A stretch of 64,000 nt of DNA from Propioniferax innocua (GTDB taxonomy: Bacteria; Actinomycetota; Actinomycetes; Propionibacteriales; Propionibacteriaceae), in assembly GCF_006716235.1 (NCBI RefSeq), contig NZ_VFOR01000004.1, forward strand, positions 1 through 64,000, given 5' to 3'. Within the stretch, counting starts at the first letter, position 1. Every line of letters begins with the position of its first letter. Position numbers and translations under genes: made by a program. Shown piece after piece: positions 16,860 to 24,311 of the stretch. The notes beneath the pieces were generated by a model. That model worked only from the letters and a program-made list of their open reading frames with translations. It was not told the origin of the DNA and searched no databases.

Positions 16860-17306
16860 TCAGGCCGCGACAACCTCCACAGGGATGTGTGCGATGACGG
16901 CCTCGTGGAGGTCGACGCCGACGATGTGGCTGCCGAGGCTCTTCACCGGCTTGGTGAACTCCACCGCGCGCTTGTCGACGCTGGGGCCACCGGCCTTCTT
17001 GATGGCGTTGACGACGTCGGCGGCGGTGACGCGACCGAAGAGCTTGCCGCTCTCGGAGGCGTTCACCGTGATGGTCAACGACATCTTCTCGAGCTGGTCG
17101 CGGATCTCGGCGGCATGCTCCTGATCGCGGATCTCGCGGGCGTCACGCGCACGCTTGATGCCCTCGATCTGCTTCTCCGCGCCCTTGGTCCACGCGATCG
17201 CGTAGTGGCGGGGCAGCAGGAAGTTGCGGGCGTAACCGTCACGGACCTCCACGACGTCGCCGGCGATGCCGAGGTTCTCCACGGCTGCAGTGAGGATGAG
17301 CTTCAT
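16860..17306 (-). CDS. rplI: 50S ribosomal protein L9
   Basis: 148 aa from ATG 17306. It starts MKLILTAAVENLGIAGDVVEV with the typical RNA-binding N-terminal domain GYARNFLLPRHYAI, then a long central helix and the C-terminal domain. It is a 23S rRNA-binding protein in the L1 stalk region. It is last in the conserved rpsF-ssb-rpsR-rplI order and is followed by a terminator. Confidence 0.98.
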   Translation of the reverse strand: MKLILTAAVENLGIAGDVVEVRDGYARNFLLPRHYAIAWTKGAEKQIEGIKRARDAREIRDQEHAAEIRDQLEKMSLTITVNASESGKLFGRVTAADVVNAIKKAGGPSVDKRAVEFTKPVKSLGSHIVGVDLHEAVIAHIPVEVVAA

Positions 17307-17322
17307 CTCCAGATCCCCCTTA

Positions 17323-17562
17323 TCAGCGAGCGGTCGAGGCGTAGGGCAGCAGAGCAACCTCACGCGCGTTCTTGATGGCGGTCGCGACCTTGCGCTGGTC
17401 CTGCACCGAGAGGCCGGTCACGCGGCGGGCGCGGATCTTGCCTCGTTCGGAGATGAACTTACGCAGGGTGTTGATGTCCTTGTAATCGACATGGTCGATC
17501 CGGGTCTTCTTGACCGGAACGGCCTTCTTGGGCTTCATCGGCTTACGCGATGCTGCGGCCAT
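17323..17562 (-). CDS. rpsR: 30S ribosomal protein S18
   Basis: 79 aa, normal length. It has the conserved core [19 protein letters not shown] followed by ARRVTGL and an Arg-rich end. The zinc-binding Cys motif seen in one S18 paralogue class is absent, so this is the Zn-independent form. It partners with S6 on the ribosomal platform and lies between ssb and rplI. Confidence 0.98.
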   Translation of the reverse strand: MAAASRKPMKPKKAVPVKKTRIDHVDYKDINTLRKFISERGKIRARRVTGLSVQDQRKVATAIKNAREVALLPYASTAR

Positions 17563-17636
17563 TGTGGTGCTCCTTCTTCATGAGCCCGGCATGACGCCGG
17601 AATGTGCCTGATGGATGGAAAGTGTGTGGTGCCCGA

Positions 17637-18215
17637 TCAGAACGGGGGCTCGTCGGACTGTGCCGACGCCCAGGGGTCCTCGCCACCCGAACGGTTCGGG
17701 TTGTTGGACCCACGGCCGGAGTTGGAACCCCAGTCATTGGCCGACTGGTTCCGACCCCCGCCGTCGGAGTATCCGCTGCCGCCGCCGTAGCCGCCGCCAC
17801 CCCCGCCGGAGTAGCCACCGCCACCCCCGCTGGAGTAACCGCCACCGCCACCACTGGTGCGGGTGACCTGGGCGGTCGCGTAACGCAGGGCCGGGCCCAC
17901 CTCGTCGACGTCGACCTCCCACGCGGTGCGCTTCTCACCCTCGCGCGTCTCGTACGAGCGCGCCTTCAACCGGCCATGCACGATGACACGCATGCCCTTG
18001 GTCAGGGATTCAGCGACATTCTCCGCGTATTGACGCCACACGGCGCAGTCCACGAAGAGAGCCTCACCATCGCGCCATTCGTTGGTCTGGCGGTCGAATG
18101 TCCGCGGCGTCGAAGCGACGCGGAAATTGGCCACCGGAGCGCCGGAGGGCGTGAAGCGGAGGTTCGGGTCGGAGGTCAGGTTTCCGATGAGAGTGATCTG
18201 GGTTTCGCCAGCCAT
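17637..18215 (-). CDS. ssb: Single-stranded DNA-binding protein
   Basis: 192 aa. An OB-fold domain occupies residues 1-112 ([20 protein letters not shown], then the [18 protein letters not shown] region). A Gly/Ser/Tyr-rich linker of GGGYSGGG repeats follows, and the acidic tip SDEPPF recruits repair and replication partners. It forms tetramers that coat single-stranded DNA. Placement between rpsF and rpsR marks it as the essential replicative SSB. Confidence 0.98.
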   Translation of the reverse strand: MAGETQITLIGNLTSDPNLRFTPSGAPVANFRVASTPRTFDRQTNEWRDGEALFVDCAVWRQYAENVAESLTKGMRVIVHGRLKARSYETREGEKRTAWEVDVDEVGPALRYATAQVTRTSGGGGGYSSGGGGGYSGGGGGGYGGGSGYSDGGGRNQSANDWGSNSGRGSNNPNRSGGEDPWASAQSDEPPF

Positions 18216-18291
18216 GAGGATCTCCAGTCAGTTGAGCGTGACACCAGCTTGCCAAGTCGGTCCGACGGAAACGCCGGCCCGTCGCAAGCGA

Positions 18292-18582
18292 TCAGTGCAG
18301 GTCGGGGCGGATGACCTTCGTCCGCATGATCTGCTCGTTGATGGTGAACTGACGGTCCAGTTCCTTGACGTCATCCGGCTTGGCGGTGAGCTCGAGGACG
18401 ACGTAGATGCCCTCATGCTTCTTCTGGATCTCGTAGGCCAAGCGACGCTTGCCCCACAGGTCCACGTTGTCCACGGTGCCGCCACCGTTGGTGATGATCT
18501 TCAGGTAGCGCTCCATCAAGGGAGCAACCTGGCGTTCGTCGGCGTCGGGGTCGATGATGACCATGACTTCGTATTTGCGCAT
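18292..18582 (-). CDS. rpsF: 30S ribosomal protein S6
   Basis: 96 aa from ATG 18582 (MRKYEVMVIIDPDADE), with GAGGAGG 11 bases upstream; an upstream GTG abuts the RBS and is unlikely. Typical S6 features include VDNVDLWGKRRLAYEI and a Lys/Arg-rich end. It binds S18 on 16S rRNA and is the first gene of its operon. Confidence 0.97.
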   Translation of the reverse strand: MRKYEVMVIIDPDADERQVAPLMERYLKIITNGGGTVDNVDLWGKRRLAYEIQKKHEGIYVVLELTAKPDDVKELDRQFTINEQIMRTKVIRPDLH

Positions 18583-18611
18583 GCGCGGCCCCACCTCCTC
18601 TGGTCTCGGCG

Positions 18612-18632
18612 GCCATGGGTCGGTCCCATGGC
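18612..18632 (-). promoter_or_regulatory. Hairpin in the rpsF leader
   Basis: On the transcript, GCCATGGG-ACCGA-CCCATGGC forms an 8-bp stem with CCG in the loop, about 30 bases before the rpsF start. An S6:S18-binding leader with a conserved CCG is known in many bacteria, so this may be an autoregulatory site; the fit is only partial. A GGCTCATATGAGCC palindrome lies at 18647-18660. Confidence 0.3.
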
Positions 18633-18735
18633 AGGAGTGCGATACGGGCTCATATGAGCCGACCGCTCACTTTACCCGCTTCGAGCCGTTCCGCAGAATC
18701 CTCCCGCGATCCCCATCAGTGAAGAACATCACCAT

Positions 18736-18756
18736 TGTAGGTAAGGCATACCTACA
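18736..18756. promoter_or_regulatory. IdeR/DtxR iron box upstream of feoA
   Basis: TGTAGGTAAGGCATACCTACA is a near-perfect 21-base palindrome close to the IdeR/DtxR consensus TTAGGTNAGSCTAACCTAA. It ends 13 bases before the feoA start, where repressor with Fe2+ would block transcription. Confidence 0.85.
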
Positions 18757-18769
18757 TTAGACTTGCCCC

Positions 18770-19054
18770 ATGCAGTCGACATTGTTGGACGCCGCCATCG
18801 GCACGCCGGTCGAGCTGGGACAACCCGAGGTCCCCGCAGCGCTGAGGCTGCGTCTCGCCGAGATCGGAATCCGCCGCGGTCAGGTGGTCAGCGCCATGCG
18901 TCGAACCACCGGTGGCGGACGTGTCGTGGCGGTGGGCCGCGCCCGTATCGCCCTGGATCGCGCCACATGCAGGAGCATCATGGTCACCGACGAGCACACG
19001 CTCGACCCGCACCCAGCCCCTGCCCGGAGCGAACGCGAAGCACAGCTGCGATGA
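18770..19054 (+). CDS. feoA: Ferrous iron transport protein A
   Basis: 94 aa. It is a small SH3-like protein with the family pattern RLAEIGIRRGQVVSAMRRTTGGGRVV. It supports FeoB-driven Fe2+ uptake, probably by binding the cytoplasmic side of FeoB. It starts just after the iron box and overlaps feoB by four bases (ATGA). The last 20 residues are longer and more charged than in typical FeoA. Confidence 0.85.
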   Translation: MQSTLLDAAIGTPVELGQPEVPAALRLRLAEIGIRRGQVVSAMRRTTGGGRVVAVGRARIALDRATCRSIMVTDEHTLDPHPAPARSEREAQLR

Positions 19055-20997
19055 GCTCGCATGCCCCCTCCTGCCATGCTGCCGAAACGGGCCGATCGGC
19101 CCCAGTCGGCAGCCCGATCGTCGCCTTCGTGGGAGCCCCCAACGGCGGCAAGTCCACCCTGTTCAACCGCCTGACCGGGGCTCGCCGCGTCATGGGCAAC
19201 TGGCCCGGCACGAGCGTCGAGATCGGACGCGGCTCCTGGCGCATGGGCGATCGCACCGTGGATGCCATCGATTTCCCCGGCACCTACTCGCTCGATCCGC
19301 TCTCCCCCGACGAGGAGCTCACCCGCAATCTGCTGGTCGAGGTTCCCCTCGAGGAACGCCCCGACGCCATCGTCGTGGTGGCCGACGCCAGCCACCTCGC
19401 CCGAAGCCTGTATCTGGTTGCGCAGGTGGCCGAGCAGCCCTATCGCATGGTCGTCGCGCTGACGATGAACGACGTCGCCGAACGTCGTGGTGTCTCGGTT
19501 GATGCCGTAAAGCTCGCCGAGCAGCTCGGGCACCCGGTCATCGAGCTCGATCCTCGACGCGGCACCGGCTTGGAAAGCCTCGCCGATGCGTTGACAGCAT
19601 CACTCGACGCGCCCGCCCCCGCCCGACCGGCCAGAACAGCGCCCGAGGGCTCGGACTTCGACCGCGCCGACGCTCGCTTCGCCTGGATCGACGACGCCGT
19701 CGCCAGCGCTGTCGTGGAGTCCGAGCAGGACCGCACGAAGACCGAGCGCATCGACTCCCTTCTGCTGCATCCGATCATCGGCCCGTTGGCTTTTCTCGGC
19801 GTCATGTGGCTGGTGTTCCAACTCACCACCGCAGTGGCCGCTCCTCTGCAGGACGGGCTCGACGCCCTGTTCACCGGCCCGATCGCCAATGGGGCCACCG
19901 CAGGACTCGAAGCCCTGGGAGTCGCCCACCCCCTCGTCGTCGGGCTGATCGTCGATGGCCTTGTCACCGGCGTGGGAACCGTCCTGACCTTCGCGCCACT
20001 CATGGCGATCATGTTCTGTCTGCTGGCCCTTTTGGAGGACTCGGGTTACATGGCGCGTGCGGCCGTGGTGACCGACCGGCTCATGCGGACCATCGGCCTG
20101 CCGGGAAAGGCGTTCCTGCCTCTCATCGTGGGGTTCGGTTGCAATGTTCCGGCGGTCAGTGCGACGCGAGTCCTCGGCGACGCGAAGCAACGTATCCTCA
20201 CTGCTCTGCTGGTCCCATTGACCTCGTGCAGCGCCCGCCTCGCTGTGTACGTGATGCTGGCCCAGACGTTCTTCCCCGAGAACGCGGGGAGTGTCGTGTT
20301 CGCCATGTATCTGGTGTCGATCCTGCTGGTGGTGCTCACCGGCCTGGCCCTTCGTTCGACGCTGTGGCGCGCCATGGGCTCCAGCGCCCTGGTTCTGGAT
20401 CTTCCGACCTACCAGCGTCCACAACCACGTCTGGTGGCACAGGTGACATGGATGCGTCTGCGCGGGTTCCTCCAGACAGCCGGCGGGATCATCGTCGTCA
20501 CAGTGATGATCGTCTGGCTGCTGCAGGCCCTTCCCGCATCGGGAGGGCATGCGATCGGCGAGGTCCCGCCCACCGAAAGCTGGTATGCGACCATCAGCTC
20601 CTGGCTCGCTCCGGTGTTCGCCCCCGCGGGATTCGCCGACTGGCGAGCCGTCGGTGCCCTGATCACCGGTTTCCTCGCCAAGGAAGCGGTCATCAGTTCT
20701 TGGGCCCAGACCTATGCCGTGGCCGACCCTTCAACGCTCGATCCCACCGGTCAAGGCGTCAGTGCTCTCGCCGATCAGCTGCGCATGACCTTCGACACCG
20801 CCTCGGGCGGGCATCCAACCCTCGCCGTCATCGCCTTCATGCTGTTCCTGCTCGCATACACGCCCTGCGTGGCGACGCTGGCGGCCCAGAAGCGTGAGAT
20901 CGGGCTCGCATGGACGGTCTTCGGTGTGGTCCTGCAGCTCGCGCTGGCCTACGGACTCGCCGTGCTCGTGTTCCAGGTGGGAGTGTTGATCCTGTGA
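19051..20997 (+). CDS. feoB: Ferrous iron transporter B
   Basis: 648 aa from ATG 19051, which overlaps the feoA stop; the frame is open further upstream across feoA, but that is a shadow. The N-terminal G domain has G1 GAPNGGKST, G3 DFPGTYS and, at the G4 position, LTMND, where Thr replaces the usual first Asn. The membrane half has gate motifs GFGCNVPA and PLTSCSARL, and the end motif YTPCVATLAAQKRE. It imports Fe2+ across the cytoplasmic membrane. Under the iron box it should be induced by iron limitation. Confidence 0.95.
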   Translation: MSSHAPSCHAAETGRSAPVGSPIVAFVGAPNGGKSTLFNRLTGARRVMGNWPGTSVEIGRGSWRMGDRTVDAIDFPGTYSLDPLSPDEELTRNLLVEVPLEERPDAIVVVADASHLARSLYLVAQVAEQPYRMVVALTMNDVAERRGVSVDAVKLAEQLGHPVIELDPRRGTGLESLADALTASLDAPAPARPARTAPEGSDFDRADARFAWIDDAVASAVVESEQDRTKTERIDSLLLHPIIGPLAFLGVMWLVFQLTTAVAAPLQDGLDALFTGPIANGATAGLEALGVAHPLVVGLIVDGLVTGVGTVLTFAPLMAIMFCLLALLEDSGYMARAAVVTDRLMRTIGLPGKAFLPLIVGFGCNVPAVSATRVLGDAKQRILTALLVPLTSCSARLAVYVMLAQTFFPENAGSVVFAMYLVSILLVVLTGLALRSTLWRAMGSSALVLDLPTYQRPQPRLVAQVTWMRLRGFLQTAGGIIVVTVMIVWLLQALPASGGHAIGEVPPTESWYATISSWLAPVFAPAGFADWRAVGALITGFLAKEAVISSWAQTYAVADPSTLDPTGQGVSALADQLRMTFDTASGGHPTLAVIAFMLFLLAYTPCVATLAAQKREIGLAWTVFGVVLQLALAYGLAVLVFQVGVLIL

Positions 20998-21263
20998 GCG
21001 GTGGCCCCATGCGTCAGGTTCTCGACGCCATCACCGCCGGCGCGACGGGCCACAGGGCGATCTGCGAGCACACCGGGCTGGGCCCCGGCATGGTCGAAGC
21101 CGCTCTCCACCAGCTCGAGCGCATGAACATGCTGGAGCGTGAAGAGATCGGCTCGGCGTGCCCGAGCGATGGCTGCGGTTCATGTGGAAGCGCGTCGACC
21201 TGCGTCGCTCCCGCCACCGGACGCGGCCCGGTGTTCCTGACGCTGCGCCGACGCACCGACTGA
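20994..21263 (+). CDS. FeoC-like Cys-rich winged-helix protein
   Basis: 89 aa from GTG 20994, overlapping the feoB stop (GTGA); ATG 21009 is an alternative. The first 55 residues form a small helix-turn-helix (MRQVLDAITAGATGHRAICE, then LERMNMLEREEIG). It is followed by a Cys cluster CPSDGCGSCGSASTC that could hold an iron-sulphur cluster, as in enteric FeoC. Position as the third feo gene supports a FeoC role in stabilising FeoB or sensing iron; sequence similarity to enteric FeoC is weak. Confidence 0.65.
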   Translation: MSGGPMRQVLDAITAGATGHRAICEHTGLGPGMVEAALHQLERMNMLEREEIGSACPSDGCGSCGSASTCVAPATGRGPVFLTLRRRTD

Positions 21264-21320
21264 CCGTCGGCAGAGCCCGGCATCTGGCACGCCGACGTCA
21301 GAACCGCGCCAGAAGCTCCT

Positions 21321-21364
21321 CGCTCCAGTGAAAGTCGTCCATGACGACGACCTTCACTGGAGCG
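21321..21364. terminator. Strong hairpin between converging feo and paralogue operons
   Basis: A 19-bp stem CGCTCCAGTGAAAGTCGTC / GACGACCTTCACTGGAGCG (21321-21339 and 21346-21364, one G-T pair) has a 6-base loop. It lies between two converging operons and probably acts on both strands. Confidence 0.7.
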
Positions 21365-21375
21365 AATCGCGCAAA

Positions 21376-22443
21376 TCAGCGGATGACGCGGGGTTCACTC
21401 GAGGTGAGATCGACGAAGATCTCTTCGGTGAACCTCCCCGATTTCGATTTCTCGGAGCTGTTGTAGTCCTTGTCGTATTCGGTGTAGGTGGCTTTGGCGC
21501 TCACGGTGACCTTGCCACCGTAGTGAGCCGCCGATGCATCGGTCTCCTCGAAGTTCTCGATGCCCTGGGAGCTCAGCTCCCAGTCGACGCCGACGATGGT
21601 CGTGTTCGAGTCGTCGAGCTTCACCGGGCATCCTTCGGTACCTGTGCTCGCATACTGCACACACTGCTCCACCCACTCGGCCATGGCTTCCTTCGCCGCC
21701 TCTTTACCGGCGTCGGACGCCAACATCTCCGGCTTGAGCGTGGTGGAGGTCTCGCTGAGGTCGATGGTGACCTGGCCGGGATTGAACGTGATGTTCTCGT
21801 TGTCCTTGGCGGAGAGCTCGTAGACGCCGGGGTAGATGTGCTGATCGGTGTAGACGTCCTCACCATTCATCTGGACCGTCGCGTAGGACTCTCCGGTGTC
21901 GAACGAGACGCGGGTGGTGACGTCGTCCACCTGAACCTGCCCGTATCGCTCCACAGCCTTCACCGTGGTGCGGTACTCCTCCTGCCCCAGCGTGAAGACC
22001 ACTGTGTAGCGGTCATCACCAGCTCCATTGACCGACTTCAGCTCGATCGGCGCCAACTCATTGCTGCGACGCAGCATCTCGTCGGTGATCGCATAGGTTC
22101 CCGACTCCCCGGTGAGCGTCGCCGCTGTCCGCGCATCGGACTCCGCGAGCGCCGCGAAGAGGTTCTCGATGGCGGCCTTCCCCTTGTCCTTGGTGACCGC
22201 CGGGATGATCAACGCTGCCATCACAACGAGGATGAGGACGAAGGCCCCACCGCCGATGAGCAGTCCCAGCGGCAGGCCTTTCTTCTTCGGGGGATCCTGC
22301 GGGCCCGGGAATCCCGGACCGCCCGGACCTCCGAAACCGCCGGGACCACCGGGGCCGGGTGGCCCTACGGGCCCTTGGGGACCGGCGGGACCGAAATGGG
22401 GCGCTCCACCGGGGTGCGGTTGTGGGCCATTGGGTTGGGACAT
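21376..22443 (-). CDS. Membrane-anchored extracytoplasmic protein with collagen-like N-terminus (paralogue 1)
   Basis: 355 aa with an excellent RBS (AGGAGG, five bases before ATG). Residues 1-52 are a cytoplasmic Pro/Gly tract with collagen-like GxP triplets, followed by PPKKK and one membrane segment (about 57-83). The outer part begins with an NTF2-like helical region (AIENLFAALAESDART), then beta repeats with QHIYPGVYELSAK, a Cys pair (261, 272) and the end signature DWELS...AAHYGGKVTV. It shares this plan with the next two genes. It loosely recalls TcaA-type surface proteins; no function is known to me. It is last of the three-gene minus-strand cluster. Confidence 0.8.
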   Translation of the reverse strand: MSQPNGPQPHPGGAPHFGPAGPQGPVGPPGPGGPGGFGGPGGPGFPGPQDPPKKKGLPLGLLIGGGAFVLILVVMAALIIPAVTKDKGKAAIENLFAALAESDARTAATLTGESGTYAITDEMLRRSNELAPIELKSVNGAGDDRYTVVFTLGQEEYRTTVKAVERYGQVQVDDVTTRVSFDTGESYATVQMNGEDVYTDQHIYPGVYELSAKDNENITFNPGQVTIDLSETSTTLKPEMLASDAGKEAAKEAMAEWVEQCVQYASTGTEGCPVKLDDSNTTIVGVDWELSSQGIENFEETDASAAHYGGKVTVSAKATYTEYDKDYNSSEKSKSGRFTEEIFVDLTSSEPRVIR

Positions 22444-22558
22444 GTCTACCTCCTAGGGCGACATAGTAGAGCGTGAACGGTACGTGAGGCGCACCAAAGC
22501 GTCCGATGGTTCCCACAGCTTGTGGTCGTCCACACTGCGGTGCCTGAACAGCAACACT

Positions 22559-23425
22559 TCACTCGGTAAGAACGGCCACGTCCTTACCTCGAAAATCGAC
22601 GAAGATCTCCATCTCGACGGTTTCACGATGCCGATCACCAAGCTCCATGCCCGGCTCAGCGGACGTGACCTTCAACGTGGCCGTTCCTCCGTAATGGCCA
22701 ATCGCCTCATCCGTGATGTCCCACCCGGTCAGTTCTGCGTCAACGACCCGGGCCGCTTCACCGCCGGGCAGATCGGGACAGGGCAGGTCACGGGCCGGGC
22801 ACATGTGGGTGAGGTGGTCGATGACCGCTTCCTCGGCCCTGTCCGCCCCAACCGCGCTGACGCTCGGCTCGGCCTGGATCGACACCGGCTCACCTGCGTC
22901 ATGGGCTGCAACCACCATGGACGGGGCGAGATCCACCAAAGGAGTGGCGGGCTCCCCGTAGTCGCGGCGAAAACCCTCGAGGCCATAAACCCCCGGAAAC
23001 AGATCGATGGGGCCCGTCACCGCGTGCTGGGACAGCATCACCGGCGCCTCGAGGGCAGGAGCCTCCACCATGACCCGTACCGCCAGCCCTTCGATACGCA
23101 CGGGGTCGCCACTGGCGCGCACCGAGGTGACATGTTCCTCATCGGCCACGCGATAGGTGACGCGGTAACCACGCCGACCGGTTTGACGCACCGACACCAA
23201 CTCGGCGGCTGACATCGGTGCCACGACGCCGGAGAACTCCCCACTGGTGGCCAGCGCGGCCGAATACACCGAGCCGTCACCGGCGTCGGAGAAGATCTGC
23301 TCGATCTTCGCGATGTCCTTGTTCCCCTGATGCGTCATTGCAGCGACGATGGCCCAGATCACACAGACCAGCACCAATGCCCCGGCGATGAGCTTCTTGA
23401 CGTGCTCCCCGATCCACGTCTTCAT
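22559..23425 (-). CDS. Membrane-anchored extracytoplasmic protein (paralogue 2)
   Basis: 288 aa from ATG 23425, which overlaps the stop of the upstream paralogue (ATGA). It has a short basic N-terminus and one membrane segment (about residues 9-31). The outer region has the same order as its neighbours: helical start (IAKIEQIFSDAGDGSV), beta domain with DLFPGVYGLEG, Cys pair in MCPARDLPCPDLP and ending GWDITDEAIGHYGGTATL. The collagen-like tract of paralogue 1 is missing. Function unknown. Confidence 0.75.
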   Translation of the reverse strand: MKTWIGEHVKKLIAGALVLVCVIWAIVAAMTHQGNKDIAKIEQIFSDAGDGSVYSAALATSGEFSGVVAPMSAAELVSVRQTGRRGYRVTYRVADEEHVTSVRASGDPVRIEGLAVRVMVEAPALEAPVMLSQHAVTGPIDLFPGVYGLEGFRRDYGEPATPLVDLAPSMVVAAHDAGEPVSIQAEPSVSAVGADRAEEAVIDHLTHMCPARDLPCPDLPGGEAARVVDAELTGWDITDEAIGHYGGTATLKVTSAEPGMELGDRHRETVEMEIFVDFRGKDVAVLTE

Positions 23426-24255
23426 CGTGCGAGCTCCACACCATCGGGATCGATCTTCATGAAGGCCTGCGTCTCGTGGATCTTGGCGACCTGCCCCTGA
23501 CCCTCGCGTTCCCAATAGGAGTAGGTGATCGGCCCGCCATAGTGCTCGGGCGAGTCGTCGGCGATCTGCCATTCGAGAACACGGAAGTTCGACCGGTCGG
23601 TCCCCGGCCCACCCCCGGCAGGGCACACGGTGAGCTGCGCCGACGAGCGATCACAAACCATCAACTCGAAGCCCACCTGTCGCCGCGCCCTGGCCCTGCC
23701 CACCGACGTCACGCTCACATCGAACTCGGCATGATTGTCCTGCGTCACCGTGACCTCGACCGGGTCTGCACGCACCAACCCACTCTCGGCCATAAAGTGG
23801 GGTGCTTCCCTCACGAAGGTTCCGGGCCAGGCCCGCATGCCGCGGTCGTATCTGTCGCCCAACACGGCCCCATCGAACGAAATCGTGTACACAAGGCCGT
23901 CAAGCCGGACGCTGCCGCGCTCCCCCACCGCCTCTACCCGAGCGGCGTGTTCGGCATCACCAAGGCGGTAGGTGACGCCATAGCGGCGATCGCCGTCGGA
24001 CTCGATGCGGACCAACGAGAGCGGCGTCTTCTCATTGCTCGATTCCTGGTCTGCGACGGTGACGTCGACACTGTCGACCACCAGATGCTCCGCCTCGGCC
24101 ACATCCGCCCGTTGGAGCGCTGCGAAGAATCTGCGAATGGCCATCTTGTCGGCATTTCCCCATCGGTTGACGCCGACGACGACCGCGGCAGCGACGAGGA
24201 TCAGCACGACCCCGATGATCCACCACGGCCGCAGCCGATTCCTCCCCCTGAGCAC
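23422..24255 (-). CDS. Membrane-anchored extracytoplasmic protein (paralogue 3)
   Basis: 277 aa, first gene of the cluster. It has a basic N-terminus and membrane segment (about residues 11-29), then the shared plan: MAIRRFFAALQRADVAEAEH helical region, beta domain with RAWPGTFVREAPHF, Cys pair in MVCDRSSAQLTVCPAG and ending EWQIADDSPEHYGGPITY. The three proteins clearly descend from one ancestor but are now very different. The gene lies 56 bases downstream of argS on the same strand, so it may be partly co-transcribed with it. Confidence 0.75.
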   Translation of the reverse strand: MLRGRNRLRPWWIIGVVLILVAAAVVVGVNRWGNADKMAIRRFFAALQRADVAEAEHLVVDSVDVTVADQESSNEKTPLSLVRIESDGDRRYGVTYRLGDAEHAARVEAVGERGSVRLDGLVYTISFDGAVLGDRYDRGMRAWPGTFVREAPHFMAESGLVRADPVEVTVTQDNHAEFDVSVTSVGRARARRQVGFELMVCDRSSAQLTVCPAGGGPGTDRSNFRVLEWQIADDSPEHYGGPITYSYWEREGQGQVAKIHETQAFMKIDPDGVELAR

Positions 24256-24311
24256 GGCCAGGAGTCTAAGGCAGCCTCAGTCCACCCGGAACCGGCCCAC
24301 AGCTCTCCGGC

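Noticed and set aside
18763-19050. N-terminal extension of feoB over feoA
   Set aside because: FeoA reads in another frame with clear family features, and ATG 19051 overlaps its stop.
22300-22443. GC-rich GxP repeat region as a possible non-coding repeat
   Set aside because: It is the in-frame collagen-like N-terminus of the paralogue 1 protein, with a strong RBS in front.
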